64,000 nucleotides of DNA, from contig JAJDUP010000003.1 in assembly GCA_022826565.1 (NCBI GenBank), positions 176,373 through 240,372 of the forward strand, given 5' to 3'. The DNA comes from Gemmatimonadota bacterium (lineage in GTDB: Bacteria > Gemmatimonadota > Gemmatimonadetes > Longimicrobiales > Gaopeijiaceae). The notes under the pieces are model-generated. The model saw nothing but the letters and a program-made list of their open reading frames with translations. It was not told where the DNA came from and ran no database searches. The position numbers and the translations under genes were made by a program. Shown piece after piece: positions 8,468 through 16,553 of this stretch (the first letter of the stretch is position 1; the number at the start of each line of letters is the position of its first letter).

Positions 8468-10006
8468 TTGGCCGACCTCACCCCACCGCCCCCCACCCGC
8501 GAACCGAGGCAGGATACGCGGCTCGACTTCCACTTCGGCCTCGCCGGCGCTTCCGTCCCAATCCTCCTGTTCGCCGCCGGGGCAGCGTGGCTCGGCTTTT
8601 CGGGCGCGCCGGACGAGCGCGGGCTCTGGCCGATCCTCATCGCGGCGCTCGGCGCGGGGCTCCTCCTGGCCCGCCGCGCCTCGGCGTACAGCGCGGCCGC
8701 GATCCGCGGGATGTCCCAGCCCATCGTCATGCTGATGGTGATGGCGTGGCTGCTGGCGGGCATCCTCTCGGTGCTCCTGCGCGAGTCCGGGCTCGTCGGC
8801 GCGCTCGTGTGGGGCGGCGGCGAACTGGGACTGCGCGGCGGCGGGTTCGTGCTGATGGCCTTCCTGATCACGGTCCTCTTCTCTACCGCGACCGGCACCA
8901 GCCTCGGGACCATCCTGATATGCGCGCCCCTCCTCTACCCCGCAGCCGGGATCCTCGAAGCCGATCCGGCCATGCTCATCGGCGCGATTCTGGCCGGGGC
9001 CACCTTCGGCGACAACGTCTCGCCCGTCTCCGATACGACCATCGCCTCGGCCACCACCCAGCGCGCGCCCATGGGGGGCGTGGTGCGCTCGCGGCTGCGG
9101 TACGCGGTGCCCGCGGCGCTCGTCGCGGCGCTGGTCGTGCTGCTGTTCGGCGGCGAGGAGAGTTTCGGCGCGGCTGCCGAGGCCGTCGGTTCGGGAGCGG
9201 GCTCCACAGGTCCGGGCGTCGACCCGACCGGGGCGGCGGCTGGCACGGCCGCAGCCGGTCAAGCGCGCGCGGCTGCCGCGATCTCCGGTGACCCCGGCGC
9301 CTTCCCCATGCTGCTGGCGCCCCTGGCGACCTTCTTCATGCTCTGGCGGGGCAAGGGCCTGGTGGAAAGCCTCTTCGCCGGGGTCGTCGCGGCGGTGGCC
9401 GTCGCGATCGCGGCCGGCCTCATCGCCCCGGCCGATCTCATCCACATCGACCCGGCCGCCTTCCGCGCCCAGGGGCTGATCCTCGACGGCATGGAGGGCG
9501 CGGTCGGGATCGTCGTCTTCACCGTCCTGCTGATGGGCGTGGTGGGAGCCGTGCAGGACGCCGGCATGCTCGATCGGCTGCTCCGGGAAAACGCCGATGC
9601 ACCGCAGTCGCCACGCCGCACGGAACTGCGAATCTTCGGCGTCACGAGCGCCGCCGTCGTCGTCACCACGCACTCGGTCATGGCCATTCTGGCAGTCGGC
9701 GATCTGGTGTGCAGGGCCGGGCGCAGCGCGGGCATCGGCCGCTTCCGCCGCGCCAACCTGCTCGACATGACCGTCTGCACCTACCCCTTCCTGCTGCCCT
9801 TCTTCATCCCTACCATTCTGGCGTCTTCGGCCACCGGCTCGGGGGAACCGTACGGAATCCCGCGGGTGACGGCGCTCGAGGCCGGGCTTGCGAACCCCTA
9901 TTCGTGGGCCCTCCTTTGCGTCCTCCTCATCGCGATCCTGACGGGGCTGGGCCGGCCCGAGGCGGACTCGACCCAGGATTCAACCGACCCGGACCCCCGG
10001 ATATGA
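8468..10006 (+). CDS. NhaC-family Na+/H+ antiporter
   Basis: A 512-residue polytopic membrane protein with roughly a dozen hydrophobic segments. The hallmark GATFGDNVSPVSDTT (around residue 180), matching the GD-x-SP-x-SDTT core of NhaC antiporters, and FSTATGTSLGT upstream identify the family. It should exchange Na+ for H+ across the inner membrane. A cytoplasmic or periplasmic Ala/Gly-rich loop (about 235-270) is longer than usual. The frame is open upstream; TTG at 8468 is chosen because the region before it is Arg/Pro-rich and non-homologous. Its stop overlaps the FabV start (ATGA). Confidence 0.88.
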   Translation: MADLTPPPPTREPRQDTRLDFHFGLAGASVPILLFAAGAAWLGFSGAPDERGLWPILIAALGAGLLLARRASAYSAAAIRGMSQPIVMLMVMAWLLAGILSVLLRESGLVGALVWGGGELGLRGGGFVLMAFLITVLFSTATGTSLGTILICAPLLYPAAGILEADPAMLIGAILAGATFGDNVSPVSDTTIASATTQRAPMGGVVRSRLRYAVPAALVAALVVLLFGGEESFGAAAEAVGSGAGSTGPGVDPTGAAAGTAAAGQARAAAAISGDPGAFPMLLAPLATFFMLWRGKGLVESLFAGVVAAVAVAIAAGLIAPADLIHIDPAAFRAQGLILDGMEGAVGIVVFTVLLMGVVGAVQDAGMLDRLLRENADAPQSPRRTELRIFGVTSAAVVVTTHSVMAILAVGDLVCRAGRSAGIGRFRRANLLDMTVCTYPFLLPFFIPTILASSATGSGEPYGIPRVTALEAGLANPYSWALLCVLLIAILTGLGRPEADSTQDSTDPDPRI

Positions 10007-11196
10007 TCATTCGCCCCCGAGTGCGCGGCTTCGTCTGCGTCACCACACACCTCACCGGCTGCGCGCGCAACGTCGAGGCGCAGATCGCCCACGCCGACGC
10101 CAACCCGGTGGCCAATCCTCCCCGTTCCGTTCTGGTGCTTGGATCTTCCACCAGCTACGGGCTGGGATCGCGCATCGCACTGTCGTTCGGCGGAGGCGCC
10201 GCCAGCTTCGGCGTCTTCTTCGACCGTCCGCCCAGACCCAGAAAGCCGGGCACGGCTGGCTGGTACAACACCGCCGCCTTCGAATCCGCCGCCGCCGAGC
10301 GCGGACTCCAGTCGGCGTGCTACAACGGCGACGCCTTCTCCAACGAGGCGAAGGAAACGGTCGTCGCCGCGCTACGGGACTTTCCGCCGGTGGACTGTGT
10401 CGTCAATTCACTGGCCGCCCCGCGGCGGACCGACCCCGACACCGGACAGACCTTCACGTCCGTCCTCAAACCGATCGGCGCGCCCTACCGCTCGAAGACG
10501 CTGAACACGGACCGCGCGGAAGTGACCGACGTGGAGCTGCCCCCCGCCACACCCGAAGAGGTCGACGCCACCGTCGCCGTCATGGGCGGAGACGACTGGC
10601 GCCGCTGGATGAACGCGCTGCGTGAAGGCGGCGTCCTCGCGCCCGACTGCCGCACCTTCGCCTACAGCTACATCGGCCCCGAGCTCACCTGGCCGATCTA
10701 CCGCGACGGCGCAATCGGCCAGGCCAAGGCGGACCTGCACCGCACCGCGCGCGACCTCGACGCCGCGCTGTCCCGCACGGGCGGCGGCGCGCACATCGCG
10801 GTCATGAAGGCGGTGGTCACGCAGGCAAGCGCGGCGATCCCGGTCGTCCCCCTCTACATGTCCATCCTGTTCAGAATCATGAAGGAGAAGGGCGACCACG
10901 AGGGCCCCATGGAGCAGGCCGCGCGCCTCTACGGCCAGAAGGTGTACGGTGCGGAGGGAGTCGTGACCGACCCGCACGGCTTCATCCGTCTCGACGATCT
11001 CGAGATGAAGCCCGGCACCCAGGCCGCCGTGCTGCGCGCGTGGGAATCGATCTCGACGGAGACGCTCCGCGCCGAGACCGACTTCGACGGCTACCGCACC
11101 GCGTTCCTGCGCCTGTTCGGCTTTGAGGTGCCCGGCGTCGACTACGGCGCCGATGTCGATCCGATGGTCGAAATCCCGTCGCTGGTCGGGGGCTGA
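10003..11196 (+). CDS. fabV: Trans-2-enoyl-CoA/ACP reductase, FabV type
   Basis: A 397-residue NADH-dependent enoyl reductase for the last step of fatty-acid elongation. The N-terminal MIIRPRVRGF, the nucleotide loop VLVLGSSTSYGLGSRI and the segment FAYSYIGPELTWPIYRDG are diagnostic; the Tyr-x8-Lys catalytic pair is in YRDGAIGQAK. Length is normal. FabV enzymes are known to be insensitive to triclosan, unlike FabI. The ATG overlaps the NhaC stop by four bases, so the two are translated together although no metabolic link is obvious. An AlkA-type gene follows after 13 bases. Confidence 0.95.
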   Translation: MIIRPRVRGFVCVTTHLTGCARNVEAQIAHADANPVANPPRSVLVLGSSTSYGLGSRIALSFGGGAASFGVFFDRPPRPRKPGTAGWYNTAAFESAAAERGLQSACYNGDAFSNEAKETVVAALRDFPPVDCVVNSLAAPRRTDPDTGQTFTSVLKPIGAPYRSKTLNTDRAEVTDVELPPATPEEVDATVAVMGGDDWRRWMNALREGGVLAPDCRTFAYSYIGPELTWPIYRDGAIGQAKADLHRTARDLDAALSRTGGGAHIAVMKAVVTQASAAIPVVPLYMSILFRIMKEKGDHEGPMEQAARLYGQKVYGAEGVVTDPHGFIRLDDLEMKPGTQAAVLRAWESISTETLRAETDFDGYRTAFLRLFGFEVPGVDYGADVDPMVEIPSLVGG

Positions 11197-11209
11197 GCAG
11201 CCGCGCGCC

Positions 11210-11857
11210 ATGCCGAAGCGCATCCTTCCTACCCGGTCGCAACTCGACGCGCTGGCCGAGCGCGACCCCGTGCTCGGCGCCGCCATGGCCCGCGTCACCC
11301 CCTACCCCGGCTTCCCCACCGGCCCCCTGGCGCGCGGTTCGCACTTTCAGGCGATCGCGCGGTCGATCACCTTCCAGCAGCTTGCCGGCGCGGCCGCCCG
11401 CACCATCTACGGGCGGGTCGCCGCGCTGACTCCCGGGCCGCGCTTCCCGACGGCCATCGAGTGCCTGGAGATGCCCGACGAGGCCTTCCGGGGTGCGGGT
11501 CTCTCGGCCGCGAAGACGCGGGCGATCAAGGACCTCGCCGCAAAGTCCCGCAACGGAACGGTGCGGCTGCGCGCGGTCGGCCGCATGAGCGACGCCGAGA
11601 TCGTGGAGATGCTGTCCTCGGTGTGGGGGATCGGCGAGTGGACCGCGCAGATGTTCCTGATGTTTCGGCTCGGGCGCCTCGACGTGATGCCGGTGGGCGA
11701 CCTGGGCGTGCGCGAGGGCGCGCGGATCCTCGACGGTCTCGCCGAGCGCCCCGCGCCAAGGGCCGTGCTGGAGCGCGCCGAGCCGTGGCGGCCACTGCGG
11801 TCGGTGGCGACCTGGGTGCTGTACCGGCTCGTCGACGAGGCGGGGCCAGCGGAATGA
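11210..11857 (+). CDS. DNA-3-methyladenine glycosylase II (AlkA-type HhH-GPD)
   Basis: A 215-residue helix-hairpin-helix glycosylase that excises alkylated purines. The motifs are HFQAIARSITFQQLAGAAARTI at the N-terminus, the hairpin SVWGIGEWTAQMF (about 139-151) and the catalytic aspartate in MPVGDLGV. It lacks the N-terminal extra domain of E. coli AlkA, as many bacterial homologues do. ATG at 11210 follows FabV by 13 bases. Its stop overlaps the next start as ATGA, coupling it to the methyltransferase, so the pair forms an alkylation-repair module. Confidence 0.92.
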   Translation: MPKRILPTRSQLDALAERDPVLGAAMARVTPYPGFPTGPLARGSHFQAIARSITFQQLAGAAARTIYGRVAALTPGPRFPTAIECLEMPDEAFRGAGLSAAKTRAIKDLAAKSRNGTVRLRAVGRMSDAEIVEMLSSVWGIGEWTAQMFLMFRLGRLDVMPVGDLGVREGARILDGLAERPAPRAVLERAEPWRPLRSVATWVLYRLVDEAGPAE

Positions 11858-12420
11858 CGCCGGAAGCCCGGATCGTCAGCGCCGGTGGGGCCACGACGCA
11901 CCGCACGGTGGTGACCCGCAATCTTCCCACGCCGGTGGGGGAGATGATCGCGGGCGCCACCGACGACGGGATCTGCCTCCTTGAGTTCGTTCACCGAAGG
12001 ACCTTCGCGGACCAGATGGCGCGGCTGGAGCGACACGTTGGCGTTCCCGAGGCAGGCTCCCACCCCCTGCTCACCGACCTGCGGGGGCAGCTCGACGAGT
12101 ACTTCGAAGGAGCCCGGCGCGAATTCGACCTTCCGCTCCTGTTGGCCGGTACGGACTTTCAGGTGCGAGTCTGGCACACCCTGCTCGGCATCCCCTACGG
12201 CGGCACCATCAGCTACGCCGAACTGGCGCGCCGCGTCGGATCGCGGGGCGGGTCGCGGGCTGTTGGGAGCGCGAACGGCGCGAACCGGATTGCGATCGTC
12301 GTGCCGTGCCATCGCGTGGTCCAGGCCAACGGCGACCTCGGAGGCTATGGCGGAGGCCTGAGGCAAAAGCGCAGGCTCCTCGAGTTGGAGGCCGGGGCCA
12401 GCCAGGGGTCACTGTTTTAG
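11854..12420 (+). CDS. ogt: Methylated-DNA--[protein]-cysteine S-methyltransferase
   Basis: A 188-residue suicide methyltransferase that takes the alkyl group from O6-alkylguanine. The active-site Cys152 lies in VVPCHRVV; the upstream FQVRVWHTLLGIPYG and ISYAELARRVG helix-turn-helix and the downstream GDLGGYGGG match the family. There is no Ada regulatory domain. Start ATG 11854 overlaps the glycosylase stop by four bases. It ends three bases past the convergent ADOP-like permease stop. Confidence 0.95.
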   Translation: MTPEARIVSAGGATTHRTVVTRNLPTPVGEMIAGATDDGICLLEFVHRRTFADQMARLERHVGVPEAGSHPLLTDLRGQLDEYFEGARREFDLPLLLAGTDFQVRVWHTLLGIPYGGTISYAELARRVGSRGGSRAVGSANGANRIAIVVPCHRVVQANGDLGGYGGGLRQKRRLLELEAGASQGSLF

Positions 12421-14258
12421 CCGGGAACCTGGCCGTCCATCACCGACCTGGGGTCGGCCGAAGCTGCGATGCGCGCACTCGGACCGGCCGCCCCCACTGC
12501 CGCGACAACGAACACGACCCCAACCAGCAGGAACAGCGGCGCGCTGAAGACCCGCACGCCCGGCGGCCCCAGGACGCCCACGACAAGCGTTGTCAGCCAC
12601 AGCCCCAGCCCCACCCCGACCCCGCCGATCCGGAGTGCCTCGCCGAGCACCATCCGGTAGAGAGCGCGCGGCTCCGCCCCGAGGGCCGACCTGATCCCCA
12701 TCTCCCTCCGGCGCGCCCGCACATGCGTCCCGAGCGTGCCGATCATGCCGGCCAGCGCGGCCACCGCCGCAATCAATCCAGCGGCGCGCCCTCCGCTTCC
12801 CAGCCATCCGGCCGTCCCGAGCACGCGCCGGAGTTCGTCCTCCGCCGCCCTGAAGCTCCCGATCGCCAATTCGTCCGCCGGCAGGGACCCCAGCGCGGCG
12901 CGCACGACCTCGAGCGAGTCCTCCAGATCCCACTCCGGGCCGGCCGCCGCTTCCACCGAAGCGACCAGTTCGATCTGCGCGGGCGGATGCTGAAGGGCGG
13001 AGTAGTAGACGGAGTACGGTGACCCCGACGCACCCAGCCCTCCTCGCGGAACGTCGCGGACGACCCCAGCCACCTCATGCGAAGGGCCGCCCAGCCCCCC
13101 GATCGTTACGCTCCTGCCGACCACCGGCGGGTCCTGGAAGTGGGCGCGCGCATACGCCTCGTTGATGACGACCCGGCCCGGCCCCGGTTCGCCCGGAGCG
13201 AATCCGCCGCCGGCCACGAAGGCAAGTCCCCGCTCGGCAAAGAACCCGGGCATCACGGTGTGCTGCTTGACCTGAGCCGCGTGAATCGGGTGGGGAAGAC
13301 CGCCCGTGGAGCATCGGCCGCACTCGTTCAGCGCCCGTACCTCGGGGCCTCGGCCGATCCACGCACCTGGAGTCCCGAGGCTCTCCGCGGCGAGGCCTGG
13401 CGCGTCGCGCAGTGCGACCGCCGCGGCTTCGAACAGGTCCGCGCGCCGGTCGGGATCGCGGGCCGCATCGCCCGTGGGAGACAGCAGACCGACAACCGCG
13501 AAATCGGCGACCGACCCCTCACCACCCTCACCCGCCACGCGCGAGACACCGGAAGAATCCGAAAGCAGCAACAATCCCGACCCGGTCAGGACCGCCACGG
13601 ACACGCAGAGCTGCACCGTGATCAGCACCACCCGCCCGAACTGGCGCGGCCGCGGATCCGTGTTGTGCCGGCTCTCCGCCCGCCCGTGAAGCGACCGATC
13701 CCGCCGATAGAGCCCCGCCACCGGAAGCACCCCGATCGCCAGCACCACCGCGGCGACGACAACAGCCGCCGAGATAGCCGGCCAGCCCGCGGGCCGTGAA
13801 AACAGCGTTCCCGGTGGAGCCGCCGAGGTCAGGACAACTGCGGCGGCCGCGCACGTCGCCGCTCCCAGCGCCAGCCCCACGACCACCCGCCGACCCCACC
13901 GCCGCGCCGCGCGGCCGACCAGCCACGCCGGCGGCGCCCCCAGCATCACCTCGATCACCCGGCGACCCTGCCGGAGCAGATTCTCCGACGCGATCGCTCC
14001 GAGCAGTACCGCCAGCACGGTTGTCGACGCGAGCAGCAGCAGGGTCACGCTCGTCCCGGCCAGGCGGTCGAGATCGGACCGCTCGGCGCGCGCCGCGGGA
14101 ACGTCCGGCGCGGCCAGTCCCGCCACCTCCACCGTGGGGGTCGGCTCCGTCCGGACGATGTGGAGAGCTTCGCCGCGGCCGCCGAAGAGGAGCGCGGCGG
14201 CGAACAACATGGCCGCCAGCGCGACCAAACTCCCTGTGGCGATCCGGTGCAATGGCAT
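12417..14258 (-). CDS. ADOP/MacB-like ABC transporter permease, orphan
   Basis: A 613-residue permease resembling the acidobacterial duplicated orphan permease group. There is an N-terminal membrane helix, a cluster of helices (about 65-165), a central helix followed by a periplasmic MacB-type domain (about 230-430, with GFFAERGLAFVAGGGF and VVINEAYARAHF), and a C-terminal FtsX domain of three helices (about 470-600, RRREMGIRSALGAEP). Typical ADOPs are about 800 residues, so the first half looks shortened. No ATP-binding gene is adjacent. The start ATG is preferred over upstream ATGs because they precede the divergent DegT gene. Substrate unknown; export is likely. Confidence 0.78.
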   Translation of the reverse strand: MPLHRIATGSLVALAAMLFAAALLFGGRGEALHIVRTEPTPTVEVAGLAAPDVPAARAERSDLDRLAGTSVTLLLLASTTVLAVLLGAIASENLLRQGRRVIEVMLGAPPAWLVGRAARRWGRRVVVGLALGAATCAAAAVVLTSAAPPGTLFSRPAGWPAISAAVVVAAVVLAIGVLPVAGLYRRDRSLHGRAESRHNTDPRPRQFGRVVLITVQLCVSVAVLTGSGLLLLSDSSGVSRVAGEGGEGSVADFAVVGLLSPTGDAARDPDRRADLFEAAAVALRDAPGLAAESLGTPGAWIGRGPEVRALNECGRCSTGGLPHPIHAAQVKQHTVMPGFFAERGLAFVAGGGFAPGEPGPGRVVINEAYARAHFQDPPVVGRSVTIGGLGGPSHEVAGVVRDVPRGGLGASGSPYSVYYSALQHPPAQIELVASVEAAAGPEWDLEDSLEVVRAALGSLPADELAIGSFRAAEDELRRVLGTAGWLGSGGRAAGLIAAVAALAGMIGTLGTHVRARRREMGIRSALGAEPRALYRMVLGEALRIGGVGVGLGLWLTTLVVGVLGPPGVRVFSAPLFLLVGVVFVVAAVGAAGPSARIAASADPRSVMDGQVPG

Positions 14259-14280
14259 GATGGGTCGGGCCTTGTAGTTT

Positions 14281-15405
14281 ATGGCACCCATGAAAGTACC
14301 CCAGCTGGACCTCACCGGGCAGTACGCCTCGATCAAGGCCGAGATCGACGCGGCGATCGCCCGCGTGGTCGACTCCCAGCGCTTCGTGCTGGGCCCGGTG
14401 GTGGAAGCGTGCGAGGAAGCGGTCGCCTCATATGTCGGCAGCGCCCACGGCGTCGGCGTGTCCTCGGGGACCGACGCACTGCTCGTTGCGCTCATGGCCG
14501 AAAACATCGGGCCGGGCGACGAGGTCGTCACCACGCCCTTCTCCTTCTTCGCCACCGCGGGCGCGATCGCACGGGTCGGCGCCACGCCGGTTTTCGTCGA
14601 CATCGACCCGGCGACCTTCAACATCGACCCCGCGCTGATCGAGGACCGCATCACGGCGCGAACCCGGGCGATCCTCCCCGTCCACCTCTTCGGCCAGATG
14701 GCCGGCATGGCCCCGATCATGGAGATCGCCCGGCGCCACAGCCTCGTCGTCATCGAGGACGCCGCGCAGGCCATCGGTGCCCGCCACCGCGGCCAAACCG
14801 CCGGATCGATCGGCCACTACGGCTGCTTCTCCTTCTTCCCCACCAAGAATCTCGGCGGCTACGGCGACGGCGGCATCGTCGTCACCGACGACCCCGCGCG
14901 GGCCGACAAGCTGCGCGCCCTGCGCGTCCACGGCGAAACCACCCGCTACCACCACCGCCTCGTCGGCGGCAACTTCCGTCTCGACGCCCTGCAGGCCGCG
15001 GTCATCCACGCCAAGCTGCCCCACCTGGACCGCTGGACCGACCAGCGCATCGCCAACGCATCGCTATACCACCGCCTCCTCAGCCCCCTCGCCAACCGGC
15101 GCCCGGATGCCCTCACCCTCCCGCACAACGCCACCGACCGCCACGTCTTCAACCAGTTCGTCGTCCGCGTTGCCGACCGTGACCGCGTGCAAGAGCGCCT
15201 GACCGCCGCCGGCATCGGCACCGCCATCTACTACCCGCTCCCGCTCCACCTGCAGGAGTGCTTCGCAGGACTCGGATACCGGCCCGGCGATCTTCCCGCC
15301 AGCGAACGCGTCGCGAACGAAGTCCTAGCGCTCCCCGTCTTCCCCGAACTCACCACCGAGCAGATCCGTTTCGTGGCCCGGACGCTGGAGTCGGCCATAC
15401 TCTGA
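14281..15405 (+). CDS. DegT/DnrJ/EryC1/StrS family aminotransferase
   Basis: A 374-residue PLP-dependent enzyme of the sugar aminotransferase class that makes amino sugars for glycans or antibiotics. Motifs: VPQLDLTGQYASIKAEI, GVSSGTDAL, TPFSFFATAGAI, IEDAAQAIGA, the PLP-binding Lys189 in FFPTKNLGGYGDGG, and the HNATDRHVFNQFVVR segment. No sugar-nucleotide genes are nearby, so its pathway is unknown. A second ATG lies three codons in. It reads away from the ADOP-like permease with a 22-base gap. Confidence 0.93.
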   Translation: MAPMKVPQLDLTGQYASIKAEIDAAIARVVDSQRFVLGPVVEACEEAVASYVGSAHGVGVSSGTDALLVALMAENIGPGDEVVTTPFSFFATAGAIARVGATPVFVDIDPATFNIDPALIEDRITARTRAILPVHLFGQMAGMAPIMEIARRHSLVVIEDAAQAIGARHRGQTAGSIGHYGCFSFFPTKNLGGYGDGGIVVTDDPARADKLRALRVHGETTRYHHRLVGGNFRLDALQAAVIHAKLPHLDRWTDQRIANASLYHRLLSPLANRRPDALTLPHNATDRHVFNQFVVRVADRDRVQERLTAAGIGTAIYYPLPLHLQECFAGLGYRPGDLPASERVANEVLALPVFPELTTEQIRFVARTLESAIL

Positions 15406-15445
15406 CCGGTACGCCACGACGCCCTCCAATCCAAGGAGCCATCCC

Positions 15446-16549
15446 ATGGAACGCCGCGAATTCCTCGGCACCGCGGTAGCCGCCGGAGCCGCCGCCCCCA
15501 TCGCGCACTCACTGGATGCGCCGCGCGACCGCGCCCCCACCCTCCAGCAGCCCATCATCATCGACGGCCTGAGCCCTTCGACCCTCAACGACGAATACGT
15601 CGGCCTGGTCCGGCAGGCCGGCGTCACCGGCTGGCACAAGACCCTATCCGAGATCCACTCCTTCGCCGACGCGTGGCGGTACGTGGACGAGAACCCCGAC
15701 AGGATCCTCATCGCCACCACCGCCGCCGACCTCGAGCGCGCCCAGGCCGAGGGCAAGGTCGGGCTCATGCTGGGCTGGCAGACCGCCACGCCGCTCGGCG
15801 ACAAGTCGGGCCAGGGGCTCTTCGTGGGCGACCAGATCCCGGCCGACGGCACCGCGCTCCGCGCCTACTACCACCTCGGCCTGCGCTTTGTGAACCTCAC
15901 CTACAACACGGTCAACGCATTCGGTGCCGGTTGCGTCGAGCCGCACCTCGGCATCACGCAGGCCGGGCGGCGTCTGGTCGAGGAGATCCACGCCCTCGGC
16001 ATCATCCTCGACATCGGCGGGCACACGGGCGAGCAGACCAGCCTCGACGCGATCGAGATGTCCGCGGGCGTCCCGATCGTCTGCACGCACACCAACGTGG
16101 CCGCCCTCTGCGACAACCCGCGCAACACCAGCGACCGCGTCTTCGAGGCCATCGCGGGCTCCGGCGGGGTGATCGGCGTATCCGCGATCAACGACTTCGT
16201 CGCGCGCAACCGCGCCGACCGCGACATCCGCGCCACACCCCAGGTTGGCATCGACGTCCTGCTCGACCATTATGACTATCTGAAGCGTCTGGTCGGGCCG
16301 GACCATGTCGGAATCGGCGCCGACTTCACCTGGGGGCGCCAGGGCGGCGTGGACCCCGACATCGTGCTCTTCGGCCGCGAGATGGCGAGCGAACAGGCCC
16401 CGATCAACTACGTCCGCGGGTTCGAGGTCATCACCGAACTCCCGAACCTGGTCGACGGCCTCCGCACTCGCGGCTGGACGCAGGAAGAGATCGACAAGGT
16501 CTGCGGACTCAACTGGATGCGGGTCTACCGCCAGGTCTGGGGAGGTTAG
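15446..16549 (+). CDS. M19 (membrane dipeptidase)-like protein, Tat-exported, divergent active site
   Basis: A 367-residue protein of the renal dipeptidase fold. The start MERREFLGTAVAAGAAAP has a twin-Arg-like, Ala-rich signal. The C-terminal half is typical (GITQAGRRLVEEIHALGIILDI, CTHTNVAAL, GPDHVGIGADFTWG). The N-terminal metal site is not: where M19 enzymes have Asp-Gly-His-x-Asp it reads IIIDGLSPST, and the bridging Glu position is GLMLGWQTAT. Activity as a classical dipeptidase is therefore doubtful. It heads an operon with the amidohydrolase four bases downstream and the GroES-like gene. Confidence 0.82.
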   Translation: MERREFLGTAVAAGAAAPIAHSLDAPRDRAPTLQQPIIIDGLSPSTLNDEYVGLVRQAGVTGWHKTLSEIHSFADAWRYVDENPDRILIATTAADLERAQAEGKVGLMLGWQTATPLGDKSGQGLFVGDQIPADGTALRAYYHLGLRFVNLTYNTVNAFGAGCVEPHLGITQAGRRLVEEIHALGIILDIGGHTGEQTSLDAIEMSAGVPIVCTHTNVAALCDNPRNTSDRVFEAIAGSGGVIGVSAINDFVARNRADRDIRATPQVGIDVLLDHYDYLKRLVGPDHVGIGADFTWGRQGGVDPDIVLFGREMASEQAPINYVRGFEVITELPNLVDGLRTRGWTQEEIDKVCGLNWMRVYRQVWGG

Positions 16550-16553
16550 AGAG

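Noticed and set aside
14281..15405. A sugar or antibiotic biosynthesis cluster around the DegT aminotransferase
   Set aside because: No nucleotidyltransferase, dehydratase or glycosyltransferase genes are nearby.
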